64,000 nucleotides of DNA from Bacteroidota bacterium (lineage in GTDB: Bacteria; Bacteroidota; Bacteroidia; Flavobacteriales; Flavobacteriaceae), in the NCBI GenBank assembly GCA_018829465.1, contig JAHJTN010000005.1, forward strand, positions 310,001-374,000. The letters run 5' to 3'. Both the position numbers and the translations under genes were made by a program. This document shows, in pieces, positions 34,560-42,451 of the stretch. Positions within the stretch are counted from its first letter, which is position 1, and each line of letters opens with the position of its first letter. The notes beneath the pieces were generated by a model, which did no database searches, was not told the origin of the DNA, and saw only the letters and a list, made by a program, of their open reading frames with translations.

Positions 34560-36209
34560 TTATGAAAAGTAGATATAAATACCAATAACCAAGATTAAAA
34601 TTCCTAAGCCCACCGGTTTCACATATTTCCATGGCTCAATATTCACTTGCTTGGTGTATTGAAGTTCAAAGTCGGCTTCTCTTGGGTAAAGTTTACCAAT
34701 CACTAACATAATGAGTACGTTTACGGCAAACAGGATGGCCATTACATGTAGAAAATGCGGATACGCTTCTGCTTTTACCAGTGCCAATGCTGCCGAATCT
34801 GTGATGCCTTGTGCGTTGGCATTGTCTAAGGCTTTTTGCACAAAATAAGGCCCCATCACAAACTGGCTGATGCTGTACAGGATGACTCCCGAAAACAGGG
34901 CAACTTTGGCCGCAATGGCCGGTATGCGTTTGGTTAAATAGCCGACGACAATGATGGTGAGAATGGGAATGTTGTAACAGCCGTTAACTTCCTGTAAGTA
35001 GCCGAATAAGCCTTGAGGTGCATTGGCAATCAGCGGTGCAATAAACATAGACAAAAATGCCAAGAGAATCCCGAAGAGTTTTCCGGCCTTCACTACTTTT
35101 AATTCAGAAGCCTCTTTATTAAAATGTTCTTTGTAAATATCAATCCCAAAAAGCGTTACCGAGCTGTTGAGCGCACTGTTAAACGAACTCAAAATGGCAC
35201 CAAAAAGCACGGCTGCAAAAAATCCTAACCAAATACTTGGCAAAACGGCTTTAACCAAAGCCGGATAGGCTTCATCCGGTTTTACGAGTGTGTCTCCAAA
35301 AATATGATACGCAATGATACCCGGTAATACCACAATAAGCGGCCCGAGTATTTTGATAAACCCTGCGAGCATCAGTCCTTTTTGGCCTTCTTTAAGATTT
35401 TTGGCACCCAATGCACGTTGAATAATGGCCTGATTGGTTCCCCAATAGAAAAGCTGCACCAGCATCATTCCGGTAAAAATGGTGGAAATTGGCACAGAGT
35501 TGGTCACCTTGCCAATGGAGTTAAATTTATCAGGATTGGCTTCCATCAAAACAGAAATACCGTCCAAAACACTGCCATCGCCAATAGCGGCGAGTCCAAA
35601 AAAAGGAATGAGCAAACCGCCTATCAACAAGCCAACGGCATTCACGGTATCTGAAACGGCTACCGCTTTTAAACCGCCAAAAATTGCGTAAACAGAACCC
35701 ACAATACCAATACCCCAAACCGTTATCCAAAGTGCAGTGGTATCGGACACGCCCAACAAAGTGGGAACGTCGAACATCGTATTGACGGCTACTGCGCCGG
35801 AATAGAGAACAATGGGAAGCAACACCACTACATAACCGCTGAGGAACAAGCCCGACGTCAGGGTTTTCGTCATCGTATCGTAGCGTTTTTCCAGAAATTG
35901 TGGCACAGTTGTCAAACCACTTTTTAAGTATCTGGGCAGTAAAAACAAAGCCGTCACTACAATGGCAATAGCGGCCAGGGTTTCCCATGCCATTACCAAA
36001 ATGCCTTCTGTATAGGCTTGTCCGTTGAGCCCTACTATTTGCTCTGTAGATAAATTAGTCAACAACAAGGAGGCTGCAATAACACCGGCGGTTAAACTCC
36101 TGCCTCCAAGAAAATATCCGTCAGAAGTGTTTTCATTTGTGGATCGGGTTGACCACCATGCAATAATCGCCACTAAGAGCGTAAAGCCAACAAAAGAAAT
36201 AATGCCCAT
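34560..36209 (-). CDS. Sodium/solute symporter (SSS family), sugar-type
   Basis: 549 residues with about 14 membrane helices. It carries the SSS signatures SDGYFLGGRSLTAG near the N-terminus and GAILSSFNSALNSSVTLFGIDIY in the middle. It belongs with the SglT-like sodium/glucose, mannose or inositol carriers of Bacteroidota. Its gene is convergent with the tesA-like gene (132 bp between stops, no strong hairpin seen). No sugar-catabolic partner is adjacent, so the substrate is left open. Confidence 0.9.
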   Translation of the reverse strand: MGIISFVGFTLLVAIIAWWSTRSTNENTSDGYFLGGRSLTAGVIAASLLLTNLSTEQIVGLNGQAYTEGILVMAWETLAAIAIVVTALFLLPRYLKSGLTTVPQFLEKRYDTMTKTLTSGLFLSGYVVVLLPIVLYSGAVAVNTMFDVPTLLGVSDTTALWITVWGIGIVGSVYAIFGGLKAVAVSDTVNAVGLLIGGLLIPFFGLAAIGDGSVLDGISVLMEANPDKFNSIGKVTNSVPISTIFTGMMLVQLFYWGTNQAIIQRALGAKNLKEGQKGLMLAGFIKILGPLIVVLPGIIAYHIFGDTLVKPDEAYPALVKAVLPSIWLGFFAAVLFGAILSSFNSALNSSVTLFGIDIYKEHFNKEASELKVVKAGKLFGILLAFLSMFIAPLIANAPQGLFGYLQEVNGCYNIPILTIIVVGYLTKRIPAIAAKVALFSGVILYSISQFVMGPYFVQKALDNANAQGITDSAALALVKAEAYPHFLHVMAILFAVNVLIMLVIGKLYPREADFELQYTKQVNIEPWKYVKPVGLGILILVIGIYIYFS

Positions 36210-36324
36210 CGCAATCGTTTTAGTTTTTATTAAGAATTCGTAAATATATTAGAATATTTTTAATCACAGCCAACAACGCTAACGGATTTTGTGAGAAAAA
36301 CGGTTGTTTGTAAATCGTCTTCTC

Positions 36325-37290
36325 TTATTTGATTCCCCGGACTTGTGTACAAATACAATTGCTTTGACTCCCGCCAAAATCTATTCCGATACTGATGAGG
36401 TGGGTGTTGGTTCTAAAATCATTAGCATCGGTAAAAAAAGATTGGTAACCATAGGCAAAGTAGTAATTCAGATACTTAAATCCGAGCATGGGTGTAACTG
36501 ACAAGGCTTCAAAATCGCTTTCATCGGATTGAAATCGGGCGGTGATTCCACCCCAATAAGACATATCGCGAAGTTCTTGAGTTACTTTCAAATTGAGATC
36601 TGTTTCTGCACGACCGTCTCCAAAAAAATAGTGATAATTGACGCTTGGCGCCACCACAAGATAGCCCGTGGGACCTGCAACCCAGTCAAACTCATATCCG
36701 GCCAGAAGGTTAAACTTACTGATGCCCAACGGCTCTTCAGCGCCAAAGTCAGCAGCATCGCGTTCCACGATGTCTTGTATGTTTAAATTGGCAAAAAATC
36801 CGTTGGCACGATACAGCACGCCAATATCGAAGTTAGACTCGTCCAAACTCCTGTCGCCCCCTACGGCAGGATCGGGTTGAAGATTAAAAAAATCGGAGGT
36901 GTCCACATTAAAATTTGAAAACCGATATGAAAGTCCAAATGACAAAAACCGATAAGAATCGGCATCTAAAATAAGGTGATAGGCATAGGAAAGTGTAACA
37001 GATCGCAAACTTGTAAATCCGTTTTCATCATCCGAAAGAATTATCCCAAAACCTGATCTGTCTGACAGCCTGCCGTTAGCAGACAGATAAAACGTACGAG
37101 GCGCATCTTGCACGTCCAACCATTGCCATTGGCCCAAGGCCCGCACTTGGTAGCTGTCGCCAATTCCTGCCCAAGCAGAAGACAAAAGATATTGATTGTC
37201 AGCTATATAAATAGTAGGCGACGGTATGTTTTGAGCAAATATGGAATAACTCCATAATAAACACAACCATAAATAGCCTCGTTTTTTCAT
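36325..37290 (-). CDS. PorP/SprF-family type IX secretion outer-membrane protein
   Basis: 321 residues with a signal peptide (YSIFAQ) and an all-beta outer-membrane sequence with alternating aromatic strands. It has the N-terminal YNPAWAG-like segment typical of PorP/SprF (here LLSSAWAGIGD). PorP/SprF proteins are paired with large type-B T9SS cargo and help attach it at the surface. The gene lies 85 bp downstream of just such a cargo gene. Confidence 0.9.
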   Translation of the reverse strand: MKKRGYLWLCLLWSYSIFAQNIPSPTIYIADNQYLLSSAWAGIGDSYQVRALGQWQWLDVQDAPRTFYLSANGRLSDRSGFGIILSDDENGFTSLRSVTLSYAYHLILDADSYRFLSFGLSYRFSNFNVDTSDFFNLQPDPAVGGDRSLDESNFDIGVLYRANGFFANLNIQDIVERDAADFGAEEPLGISKFNLLAGYEFDWVAGPTGYLVVAPSVNYHYFFGDGRAETDLNLKVTQELRDMSYWGGITARFQSDESDFEALSVTPMLGFKYLNYYFAYGYQSFFTDANDFRTNTHLISIGIDFGGSQSNCICTQVRGIK

Positions 37291-37375
37291 TTGTTTATTA
37301 GTTTTTATCGGTCATGCTTTTGCTGCGTTTAGTGGCACATCATACGCTTGTGTGAATGCAATTCTCATGGGTGTT

Positions 37376-39112
37376 TTATCTAAATAAATTAAAATGCCCA
37401 ACGATTGGGCGGTCACCGATTCCGGTGTTAATTTCATACCAATAATCTGTCCCGGGCATGTCTTGCCCGTTAAATTTTCCGTCCCAGCCGCGAACCGCGC
37501 CCCTAAACCGTGCAATCACCCTGCCCGATCGGTCATAGATGGTCACTTTTATATCAGGTGTACAACTCAGACCGGAAGGAAACCAAAAATCGTTGATTCC
37601 GTCTCCGTTGGGTGAGAAAAAATTGGGTACCACGAGTGGGTCGCAACTAAAAAACAGGGAGGCTTCCGCCACACAACCCAAAGCATCGGTTACAGTTACG
37701 GTGTAAGTGCCGCTTTGTGTGATGGTCAATCTATTGGATGTAGTTGCTTCTGCCCCATTAAATGAAAACATAAAAGGTGGTGTGCCGCCACTTACAAAAG
37801 CCTCAATTTGATTGGCACTTACAGCGCGCAAACGCGTTGTGAGGTTTGCCGGCAAAACAACCGGTATGTTGCGCGTCCGCACGCAACCCAAAGCATCTCT
37901 GACTGAGAAGGTGTACAGATTGGTCTCTGTTATTTGAAAGACAGGACTGTCCTGACTCGTCACAAAACCGTCTAAAGAATAACTGTATGGCGGTAAGCCA
38001 CCTGCTACATCAAGTGTTATTTCTTTGATGCCACAAAAGGGAATTTCTGTAAAACCGCGGATGGTAATATCATTTGGCACCACAGATATATGTTCGGTTT
38101 CAACACCACAGAGCGATGTTTTGGTAGCGGTAAAAACACCCAAGGTATCAACTGTGAGCAATCGGGTATTGCCAATGGTATTTCCCAAGGCGTCTGTCCA
38201 TTCGTAGGTGTCAAATCCATTTCCGGCATCGAGTGTAATAGGGTTGCTGTCGCAAAGGAATGCTGAGGTTTCAAATTCGAAATCTTGCCGATTGATGCTG
38301 ATATTTACGTTCTTCACCGCATGGCTGTCTACCCAGCTTCCCGTGGCGGCGGTAAATCCGAAAAAGCCGGAAAAATCGAGGCTTCTTGTAAGCGTAACAG
38401 GGGCAATAACCTGCTGTAGCGTACCATTGTTTTGCACATCTACAAAAACACTGATTTGCTGGTTTTCAAAAACAATGCGGGCGTGTCTGTAATTGGTAGA
38501 ACGAAGGATAAAGTTGTCCGTTGCCAAGTTTCCGGTGCCTAATTTGGCGGTAGTGGGTGTAGATTGGCGTGTGGGTGTTGCGCAGTTTTCGTCATAAGAA
38601 AGCCCATTGGCTACATCTATTTCTCGAACTTGGATTTCGGGGTTGTCGTGTTGGTTTGAAAGCCTGTCATGACAGTTGTCAAAAGTGTCAAAACCGACAA
38701 TTACACCGCGTGTATTGGATGCATTTGGGATTCCCAACCCGCCTCCACTGACAAAGCCGGACGGGAATTGTTCCAAAAAAGCAAAAGCAAAACCGTCGGC
38801 ACCACTCACGGAGGTTGTGCTCCAAATTCTAAAATCAAAATCGACCTGCCACGCGCGACACACATTGAGGTTTACGGGATTGTTGAAAAAGAGAAAACCG
38901 CTTTCAAACAGGTTTGGCCCCACCAGTTGTACTTCATCATTGCCGTTTATCCCGTCCAAATCGATAACCTGAGCGGCACCACCAATTTGCCACTGTGCCG
39001 AATCGATAGGAAAAGTAAGTGAGAAATTTTGCTGTGCGTTAGATGTAGAAAATAAAAATCCTAAAAAAATATAGAGGAAACGGAGTGCGTGTTTGTAGTT
39101 TTTCTTTGTCAA
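37376..39112 (-). CDS. T9SS type-B cargo protein with L-type lectin domain
   Basis: 578 residues. A signal peptide (FLFSTSNAQ) is followed by an L-type (legume-like) lectin domain at about 25-275, with GADGFAFAFLEQ, VGFDTFDN and a GFTAATGSW motif. Two or three SprB-like/Ig repeats (FCGIKEITLDVAGGLPPYSY and similar) follow, then a CHU_C-type T9SS type-B sorting domain (VPNFFSPNGDGINDFW to GHFNLFR). The protein should be secreted by T9SS and shown on the surface as a glycan-binding adhesin, together with the PorP/SprF partner. A TACTTTTA box lies about 20 bp upstream of the start. Confidence 0.92.
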   Translation of the reverse strand: MTKKNYKHALRFLYIFLGFLFSTSNAQQNFSLTFPIDSAQWQIGGAAQVIDLDGINGNDEVQLVGPNLFESGFLFFNNPVNLNVCRAWQVDFDFRIWSTTSVSGADGFAFAFLEQFPSGFVSGGGLGIPNASNTRGVIVGFDTFDNCHDRLSNQHDNPEIQVREIDVANGLSYDENCATPTRQSTPTTAKLGTGNLATDNFILRSTNYRHARIVFENQQISVFVDVQNNGTLQQVIAPVTLTRSLDFSGFFGFTAATGSWVDSHAVKNVNISINRQDFEFETSAFLCDSNPITLDAGNGFDTYEWTDALGNTIGNTRLLTVDTLGVFTATKTSLCGVETEHISVVPNDITIRGFTEIPFCGIKEITLDVAGGLPPYSYSLDGFVTSQDSPVFQITETNLYTFSVRDALGCVRTRNIPVVLPANLTTRLRAVSANQIEAFVSGGTPPFMFSFNGAEATTSNRLTITQSGTYTVTVTDALGCVAEASLFFSCDPLVVPNFFSPNGDGINDFWFPSGLSCTPDIKVTIYDRSGRVIARFRGAVRGWDGKFNGQDMPGTDYWYEINTGIGDRPIVGHFNLFR

Positions 39113-39377
39113 TGGATTTTGTTTGTGTAAAAGTAAGACCTCTTTAGAGAAATTACAATCAATCGGGCATGAGAAAATGTTAAAATACTACAGAAATAGA
39201 TGACGTTTCGCAATGCCTTTGCGAATATTTGCGGATTAGGCAGCTGTTTTAGAGCGAACTAAACAGGATTTGTCATCCAAAAAGTGATGTGAACCACAGA
39301 TTGTCAATCTTTATATTTTGAAATTTCTTTTAAGCGAAAGGATTGCGAAGACTTTAGGGGAGATTGTGGGGAATCGA

Positions 39378-39477
39378 CAGCAGAACCGGACTTCCCGAAC
39401 AAAGCCCGGGATAAACTTCTCGTCCTTTTATCCTTAAAACAAAAAAAACCGCCTCATATGATGAAACGGCTTCTTCT
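39378..39477 (-). repeat. Dispersed repeat, copy A (partner 40384-40531)
   Basis: CGGACTTCCC, then CGGGATAAACTyCTCGTCC, TTTTATCCTTAAAACAAAA and the hairpin CCGCCTCA...CTTCTTCTTTG occur in the same order in both copies. Copy B carries about 45 extra bases in the middle, including a 20-bp palindrome. In copy B the unit continues into a tRNA-fMet 3' end; here it does not. Confidence 0.8.
39442..39469 (-). terminator. Intrinsic terminator of the XRE/membrane-protein operon
   Basis: The minus-strand transcript forms CCGUUUCA...UGAGGCGG, using two G-U pairs, followed by eight U. Compared with the copy at 40500, the base changes keep pairing in minus-strand RNA but break it in plus-strand RNA, which supports the direction. 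Confidence 0.7.
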
Positions 39478-39553
39478 TTGAAGATATTGCCATTAAATTA
39501 TCGAACTTTGATTGCTATCCCAAAGTATCTTCCAATGTTATCAAATCAATTTA

Positions 39554-39754
39554 TCATGAAAAATCTTCAAAAATGAAGAAGTCTTCAATAGGTAACTGAA
39601 ATAATTTAGACATTTTGAAGGCTGTGGGTAAACTTGGATCAAATTTTTCCTTTTCAATCGCATTGATTGTTTGTCTTGACACCCCAATCAACTCGCCCAA
39701 TTGTTCTTGAGTAAGTCCTTTCTGTTTTCTTAAATCACACACCCTATTTTTCAT
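39554..39754 (-). CDS. XRE-family (Cro/CI-like) helix-turn-helix regulator
   Basis: 66 residues forming one complete HTH domain: LRKQKGLTQEQLGELIGVSRQTINAIEKEKF is the helix-turn-helix region, and the tail PIEDFFIFEDF is typical of this small subgroup. Such regulators often control a co-transcribed small membrane protein, which is the gene just upstream here (39867-40259). The ATG at 39752-39754 is the only sensible start. The protein probably binds the two TGTAAA-N6-TTTACA-type sites at the operon promoter. Confidence 0.92.
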   Translation of the reverse strand: MKNRVCDLRKQKGLTQEQLGELIGVSRQTINAIEKEKFDPSLPTAFKMSKLFQLPIEDFFIFEDFS

Positions 39755-39769
39755 GTGTCTATAATTATT

Positions 39770-39830
39770 TATTTTTCATCGGTCATGCTTCGACTGCGCT
39801 CAGCACAGGCATGGAACGCCCTAGGATAAT
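39770..39830. repeat. Dispersed intergenic repeat between the two operon genes
   Basis: The sequence ATCGGTCATGCTTCGACTGCGCTCAGC lies in the 112-bp gap between the membrane-protein and XRE genes. A weaker version starting ATCGGTCATGCTT is at 37308-37345 beside the PorP gene. In both cases it fills a gap between genes of one strand, as expected of a small dispersed repeat. Confidence 0.45.
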
Positions 39831-39866
39831 CATGCTCCTGTGGGTCAATGATTTTACATGGGCGTT

Positions 39867-40259
39867 TCATGAATATCGCTTTCTATTGATCAACAAAGTA
39901 ACCAAATAGGTGATGCCGATAAACCCAACCAATAAACCGATTTCTGCATCCGATTGTATGAGGTTTTTCTGATCTAAAATTGAGTAAGTTAATCCAACAA
40001 TGACAGAAAGGCCAAGCGTTAAGCCCATGGACTCCAAATGAATTTTTCGTTCCAATTCGTCATAGTGATTAAACAATTTCCGGTTTGCCAAGATCATCAA
40101 AACTCCATTGATAAGATTAACAACAACAGCCAAAATCGTCAGCGTTTTGTTGTCCTCCCATATAAACATGGGACCAAATGTGGCAATAGCTAATGTGGCT
40201 ACCCAAGACCATGTCCATGCAGCCAATTGAATCATCCTTTTTTTTCTTTCTGCTTTCAT
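39867..40259 (-). CDS. Small four-helix membrane protein, regulated by adjacent XRE protein
   Basis: About 130 residues with four predicted membrane helices (near 12-30, 36-55, 75-98 and 103-122) and charged ends. No enzymatic motif is visible and I do not recognise a named family, although small HTH/membrane protein pairs of this kind are common. The frame could begin at a TTG at 40278-40280, but that codon lies in the TATTTTTG promoter box; the ATG at 40257-40259 (MKAERKKRMIQ) is preferred. It is followed by the XRE gene after 112 bp. Confidence 0.8.
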   Translation of the reverse strand: MKAERKKRMIQLAAWTWSWVATLAIATFGPMFIWEDNKTLTILAVVVNLINGVLMILANRKLFNHYDELERKIHLESMGLTLGLSVIVGLTYSILDQKNLIQSDAEIGLLVGFIGITYLVTLLINRKRYS

Positions 40260-40261
40260 TT

Positions 40262-40320
40262 TGTAAAGTTTATTTGACAAAAATAATCAAAAAAAATTAA
40301 AATGTAAAGTTTTATTTACA
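40262..40320 (-). promoter_or_regulatory. Promoter with two operator-like sites
   Basis: The -7 box TATTTTTG occupies 40278-40285 on the minus strand. TGTAAA-N6-TTTACA is perfect at 40303-40320, over the expected -33 position, and a near copy, TGTAAA-N6-TTGACA, lies at 40262-40279, touching the -7 box. The two sites are 41 bp apart, about four DNA turns. This is a classical layout for repression by the XRE protein encoded in the operon. Confidence 0.6.
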
Positions 40321-40383
40321 AAAAAATTATTTTAATATTAAATGGTTACACGTCTTAAAAGTATAATCGCTTAATTGTTATCG

Positions 40384-40531
40384 CAACAGAAATCGGACTT
40401 CCCTCGATGGCTACGCCATATACCTTCAATTGAAATATATTTCAATTTCGGTAGCGCTCGGGATAAACTCCTCGTCCTTTTATCCTTAAAACAAAAAAAC
40501 CGCCTCATGTGGTGAGACGGCTTCTTCTTTG
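40384..40531 (-). repeat. Dispersed repeat, copy B, with 20-bp palindrome
   Basis: Same elements as 39378-39477. The extra middle part holds AATTGAAATATATTTCAATT, a perfect 20-bp palindrome at 40428-40447. On the minus strand this unit follows directly on a tRNA-fMet 3' end, so it may be the original downstream flank of that tRNA gene. Confidence 0.8.
40493..40520 (-). terminator. Intrinsic terminator downstream of the tRNA fragment
   Basis: In minus-strand RNA, CCGUCUCA pairs with UGAGGCGG around a 5-nt loop, followed by seven U. One G-U pair is used. The stem is nearly the same as the terminator of the second gdhA gene (57633-57668). Confidence 0.75.
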
Positions 40532-40579
40532 TAGCGGGGACTGGACTCGAACCAGCGTCCGCCAAAGGCGGATATGAGC
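40532..40579 (-). pseudogene. 3' fragment of initiator tRNA (tRNA-fMet remnant)
   Basis: The last 26-27 bases, covering the T arm and acceptor 3' strand, are identical to the intact tRNA-fMet at 40909-40981, including the neighbouring C. Upstream of them the anticodon part GGCTCATA is kept, but the following stem and variable region is replaced by the small hairpin TCCGCCTTTGGCGGA. No 5' half exists, so it cannot make a tRNA. Confidence 0.85.
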
Positions 40580-40586
40580 CTTGACA

Positions 40587-40856
40587 TCAGTTTTGCAGAT
40601 AAAACGATTTTAGTTGTTTAATATGGTTTCGGCCCGCTCCACTTTTAAAGTATTTTTCCTTTAGCATAGCGTCCTTTTTATTGTCAAAAAACTCTAAATG
40701 TAAAACTTCCCACGGGCGGTATCGTAAAGTATACCCTTTAGTACCCAATTTGTTATGTGATTGAAATCTGTTAATAAGATTTTGAGTAAAACCTACATAA
40801 GTTTTATCAAAGGTTTTGGAATATAAAATGTAAACCACAAAATAAATATTATCCAT
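40587..40856 (-). CDS. GIY-YIG nuclease-domain protein (solitary, UPF0213/URI type)
   Basis: 89 residues comprising one GIY-YIG domain: the YVVYILYS strand (GIY position), KTYVGFT (YIG position), the Arg in LINRFQSHN, and a conserved Glu in LKEKYFKSGAGR. Proteins of this group are solitary nuclease domains, often found next to tRNA or rRNA genes in flavobacteria. Here the gene lies exactly between intact tRNA-fMet and a copy of that tRNA's 3' end, which suggests a small mobile or homing-like unit. Its stop codon is 7 bp from the tRNA fragment. Activity is not proven. Confidence 0.9.
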   Translation of the reverse strand: MDNIYFVVYILYSKTFDKTYVGFTQNLINRFQSHNKLGTKGYTLRYRPWEVLHLEFFDNKKDAMLKEKYFKSGAGRNHIKQLKSFYLQN

Positions 40857-40876
40857 AACCCAAGTGTTATAAATAA

Positions 40877-40906
40877 AAAAAGAGAACCAATAAGAGTTCT
40901 CTTTTT
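40877..40906 (-). terminator. Intrinsic terminator of tRNA-fMet
   Basis: AAAAAGAGAAC and GTTCTCTTTTT form an 11-bp stem with an 8-nt loop immediately downstream of the tRNA 3' end on the minus strand. Confidence 0.8.
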
Positions 40907-40908
40907 AG

Positions 40909-40981
<73 letters not shown>

Positions 40982-41016
40982 ATATATGATGAACGTGTTG
41001 TTTCTGAATTGGGATG

Positions 41017-41024
41017 CAAATATA
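41017..41024 (-). promoter_or_regulatory. Bacteroidota -7 box for tRNA-fMet
   Basis: Minus-strand TATATTTG matches TAnnTTTG exactly and lies 36 bp upstream of the tRNA. A CTTTTTC segment lies at about the -33 distance. Confidence 0.55.
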
Positions 41025-41081
41025 ACACATTTTAGAAAAAGATAACACATCAAAAAGAATTTTTTGATTCACAGAATTGTT

Positions 41082-41089
41082 TAGTTTTG
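41082..41089 (+). promoter_or_regulatory. -7 box directly in front of the alanine symporter gene
   Basis: TAGTTTTG matches TAnnTTTG and ends only 4 bp before the ATG at 41094. A TTTTTG segment at 41061-41066 is in place for the -33 element. Transcription from here would give an mRNA with almost no leader. Confidence 0.5.
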
Positions 41090-41093
41090 TCAA

Positions 41094-42451
41094 ATGCTTG
41101 AAAAAATTCAAACTTCAATCGATTTTCTGACCTCTTATGCAGAATGGCTTTTGTTGTTCTTTGTCATAGGTGGCGGCTTGTATCTCATTGTAAAATCACG
41201 CGGTTTGCCTTATCGATTTTTCCGACACAGTTTGGGCATTTTGTCGGGCAAACACGACCACCCCGAAGACGTAGGCGAAGTAAACCATTTACAAGCCCTA
41301 TCCTCGGCTGTGGCCGCAACCGTTGGCATGGGCAATATCTCAGGTGTAGCGATTGCCATTTTTAACGGTGGTCCGGGCGTTGTTTTTTGGATGTGGCTCA
41401 CCGCGCTTATAGGCATGTGCATCAAGTTTTATTCGTGTTCGCTTGCGGTGATGTTTCGTCAAGAAACGGCTGAAGGAAAATTTGCAGGCGGCCCTATGTA
41501 CTACATTGTACAAGGCATCGGGAAAAAAGCCAAACCCTTGGCCGTGTGGTTTTGCATAGCAGGTTTGGTTGGCGTACTGCCTATTTTTACAGTCAATCAA
41601 TTTACGGAAACCTTCATGAGCGTCATCAAACCCGACAAACTTTTGGGCATTAGTATTTTTCAAAGCCGAATTGTTTTGGGGCTTGTGCTGTCCGGCGCAA
41701 CGGCTTTGGTCATTTTCGGCGGTTTAAAAAAATAGCTGCTGTGTCGGTCAAAATGGTGCCATCTATGGTGATCCTTTACTTTGTGTCTGCTATCATCATA
41801 CTCGGCACACACGCACAAAACATCTTGCCTTCTTTCGGACAAATCTTTACAGAGGCTTTCAATTTTAGCAGCATGGTTCAGGGCGGATTTTGGGGGATGG
41901 TTATCTTAGGCGTCCGAAGAGCTGTTTTTTCAAACGAATCGGGTGTGGGCACCGCCCCGATGTTTCACGGACAATCAAAGGCGCATTTGCCGGTACAAGA
42001 AGGTTTGGTTGCCATGTTGGGGCCGTTTATAGACACCATTTTGGTCTGTACTTTTACAGCATTGATTATCTTGACCACCGGTGCGCATCTTGACGGTGAA
42101 AAGAATGGCATTTTAATGACACTTCACGCCTTTGATCGCTCGTTGGGCATCTCCGGGCAGGTTATCATGATGATACTTGTGGCAAGTTTTGCCCTCAGCA
42201 CCTTGTTTACCTATTCTTATTACGGCACCAAATGCCTGAGTTTTTTACGGGATAAAAATTCGGATACCGTTTACAACCTGTTTTACATTGGCAGTATTAC
42301 CTTTGCAGCCATCGCTTCTGTGAGTTTGGTTGTCGGATTGATTGATTTGGCTTTTGCATTGATGTGTATTCCCAATATGATTGCCGTAGTTTATCTGTCG
42401 CCCAAGGTGACCGAAGCCTTAAAAGCCTACAAGGTAAATACAAAAATATGA
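41094..42451 (+). CDS. Sodium:alanine symporter (AGCS family), interrupted by a -1 frameshift
   Basis: Two frames together make one full AGCS transporter of about 452 residues. The first (41094-41735) has the signature AATVGMGNISGVAIAI and ends in GGLKK-stop. The second, which is open from the same place, continues KIAAVSVKMVP, as expected from the family's GG-x-x-RIA-x-V...P stretch. The break is at 41712-41719, TTTAAAAAAAT. A lost A in the A7 run, or a -1 slip on T-TTA-AAA, restores the protein. Whether this is a mutation, a sequencing error or programmed frameshifting cannot be told here. The gene overlaps era by 4 bp. Confidence 0.88.

Larger units (their letters stand above)
39113..39553. 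other. 441-bp non-coding region with repeat copy
   Basis: No gene is supported here. It holds the T9SS gene's upstream region (minus-strand TACTTTTA at 39128-39135), an unremarkable AT-rich stretch, and a repeat unit at 39378-39477 that recurs at 40384-40531 and includes the terminator for the XRE gene. Confidence 0.7.

Noticed and set aside
37312-37515. 67-codon minus-strand frame after the lectin cargo gene
   Set aside because: It overlaps the sorting domain of the T9SS cargo gene out of frame and runs into an intergenic repeat.
39554-39754. Antitoxin of a toxin-antitoxin pair
   Set aside because: The partner is a four-helix membrane protein of about 130 residues with no toxin motif; the HTH/membrane-protein pair reading fits better.
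40371-40565. 64-codon open frame on the minus strand over the tRNA fragment and repeat
   Set aside because: It is a translation of the tRNA 3' end, its terminator and the repeat unit; it has no start context and no protein-like conservation.
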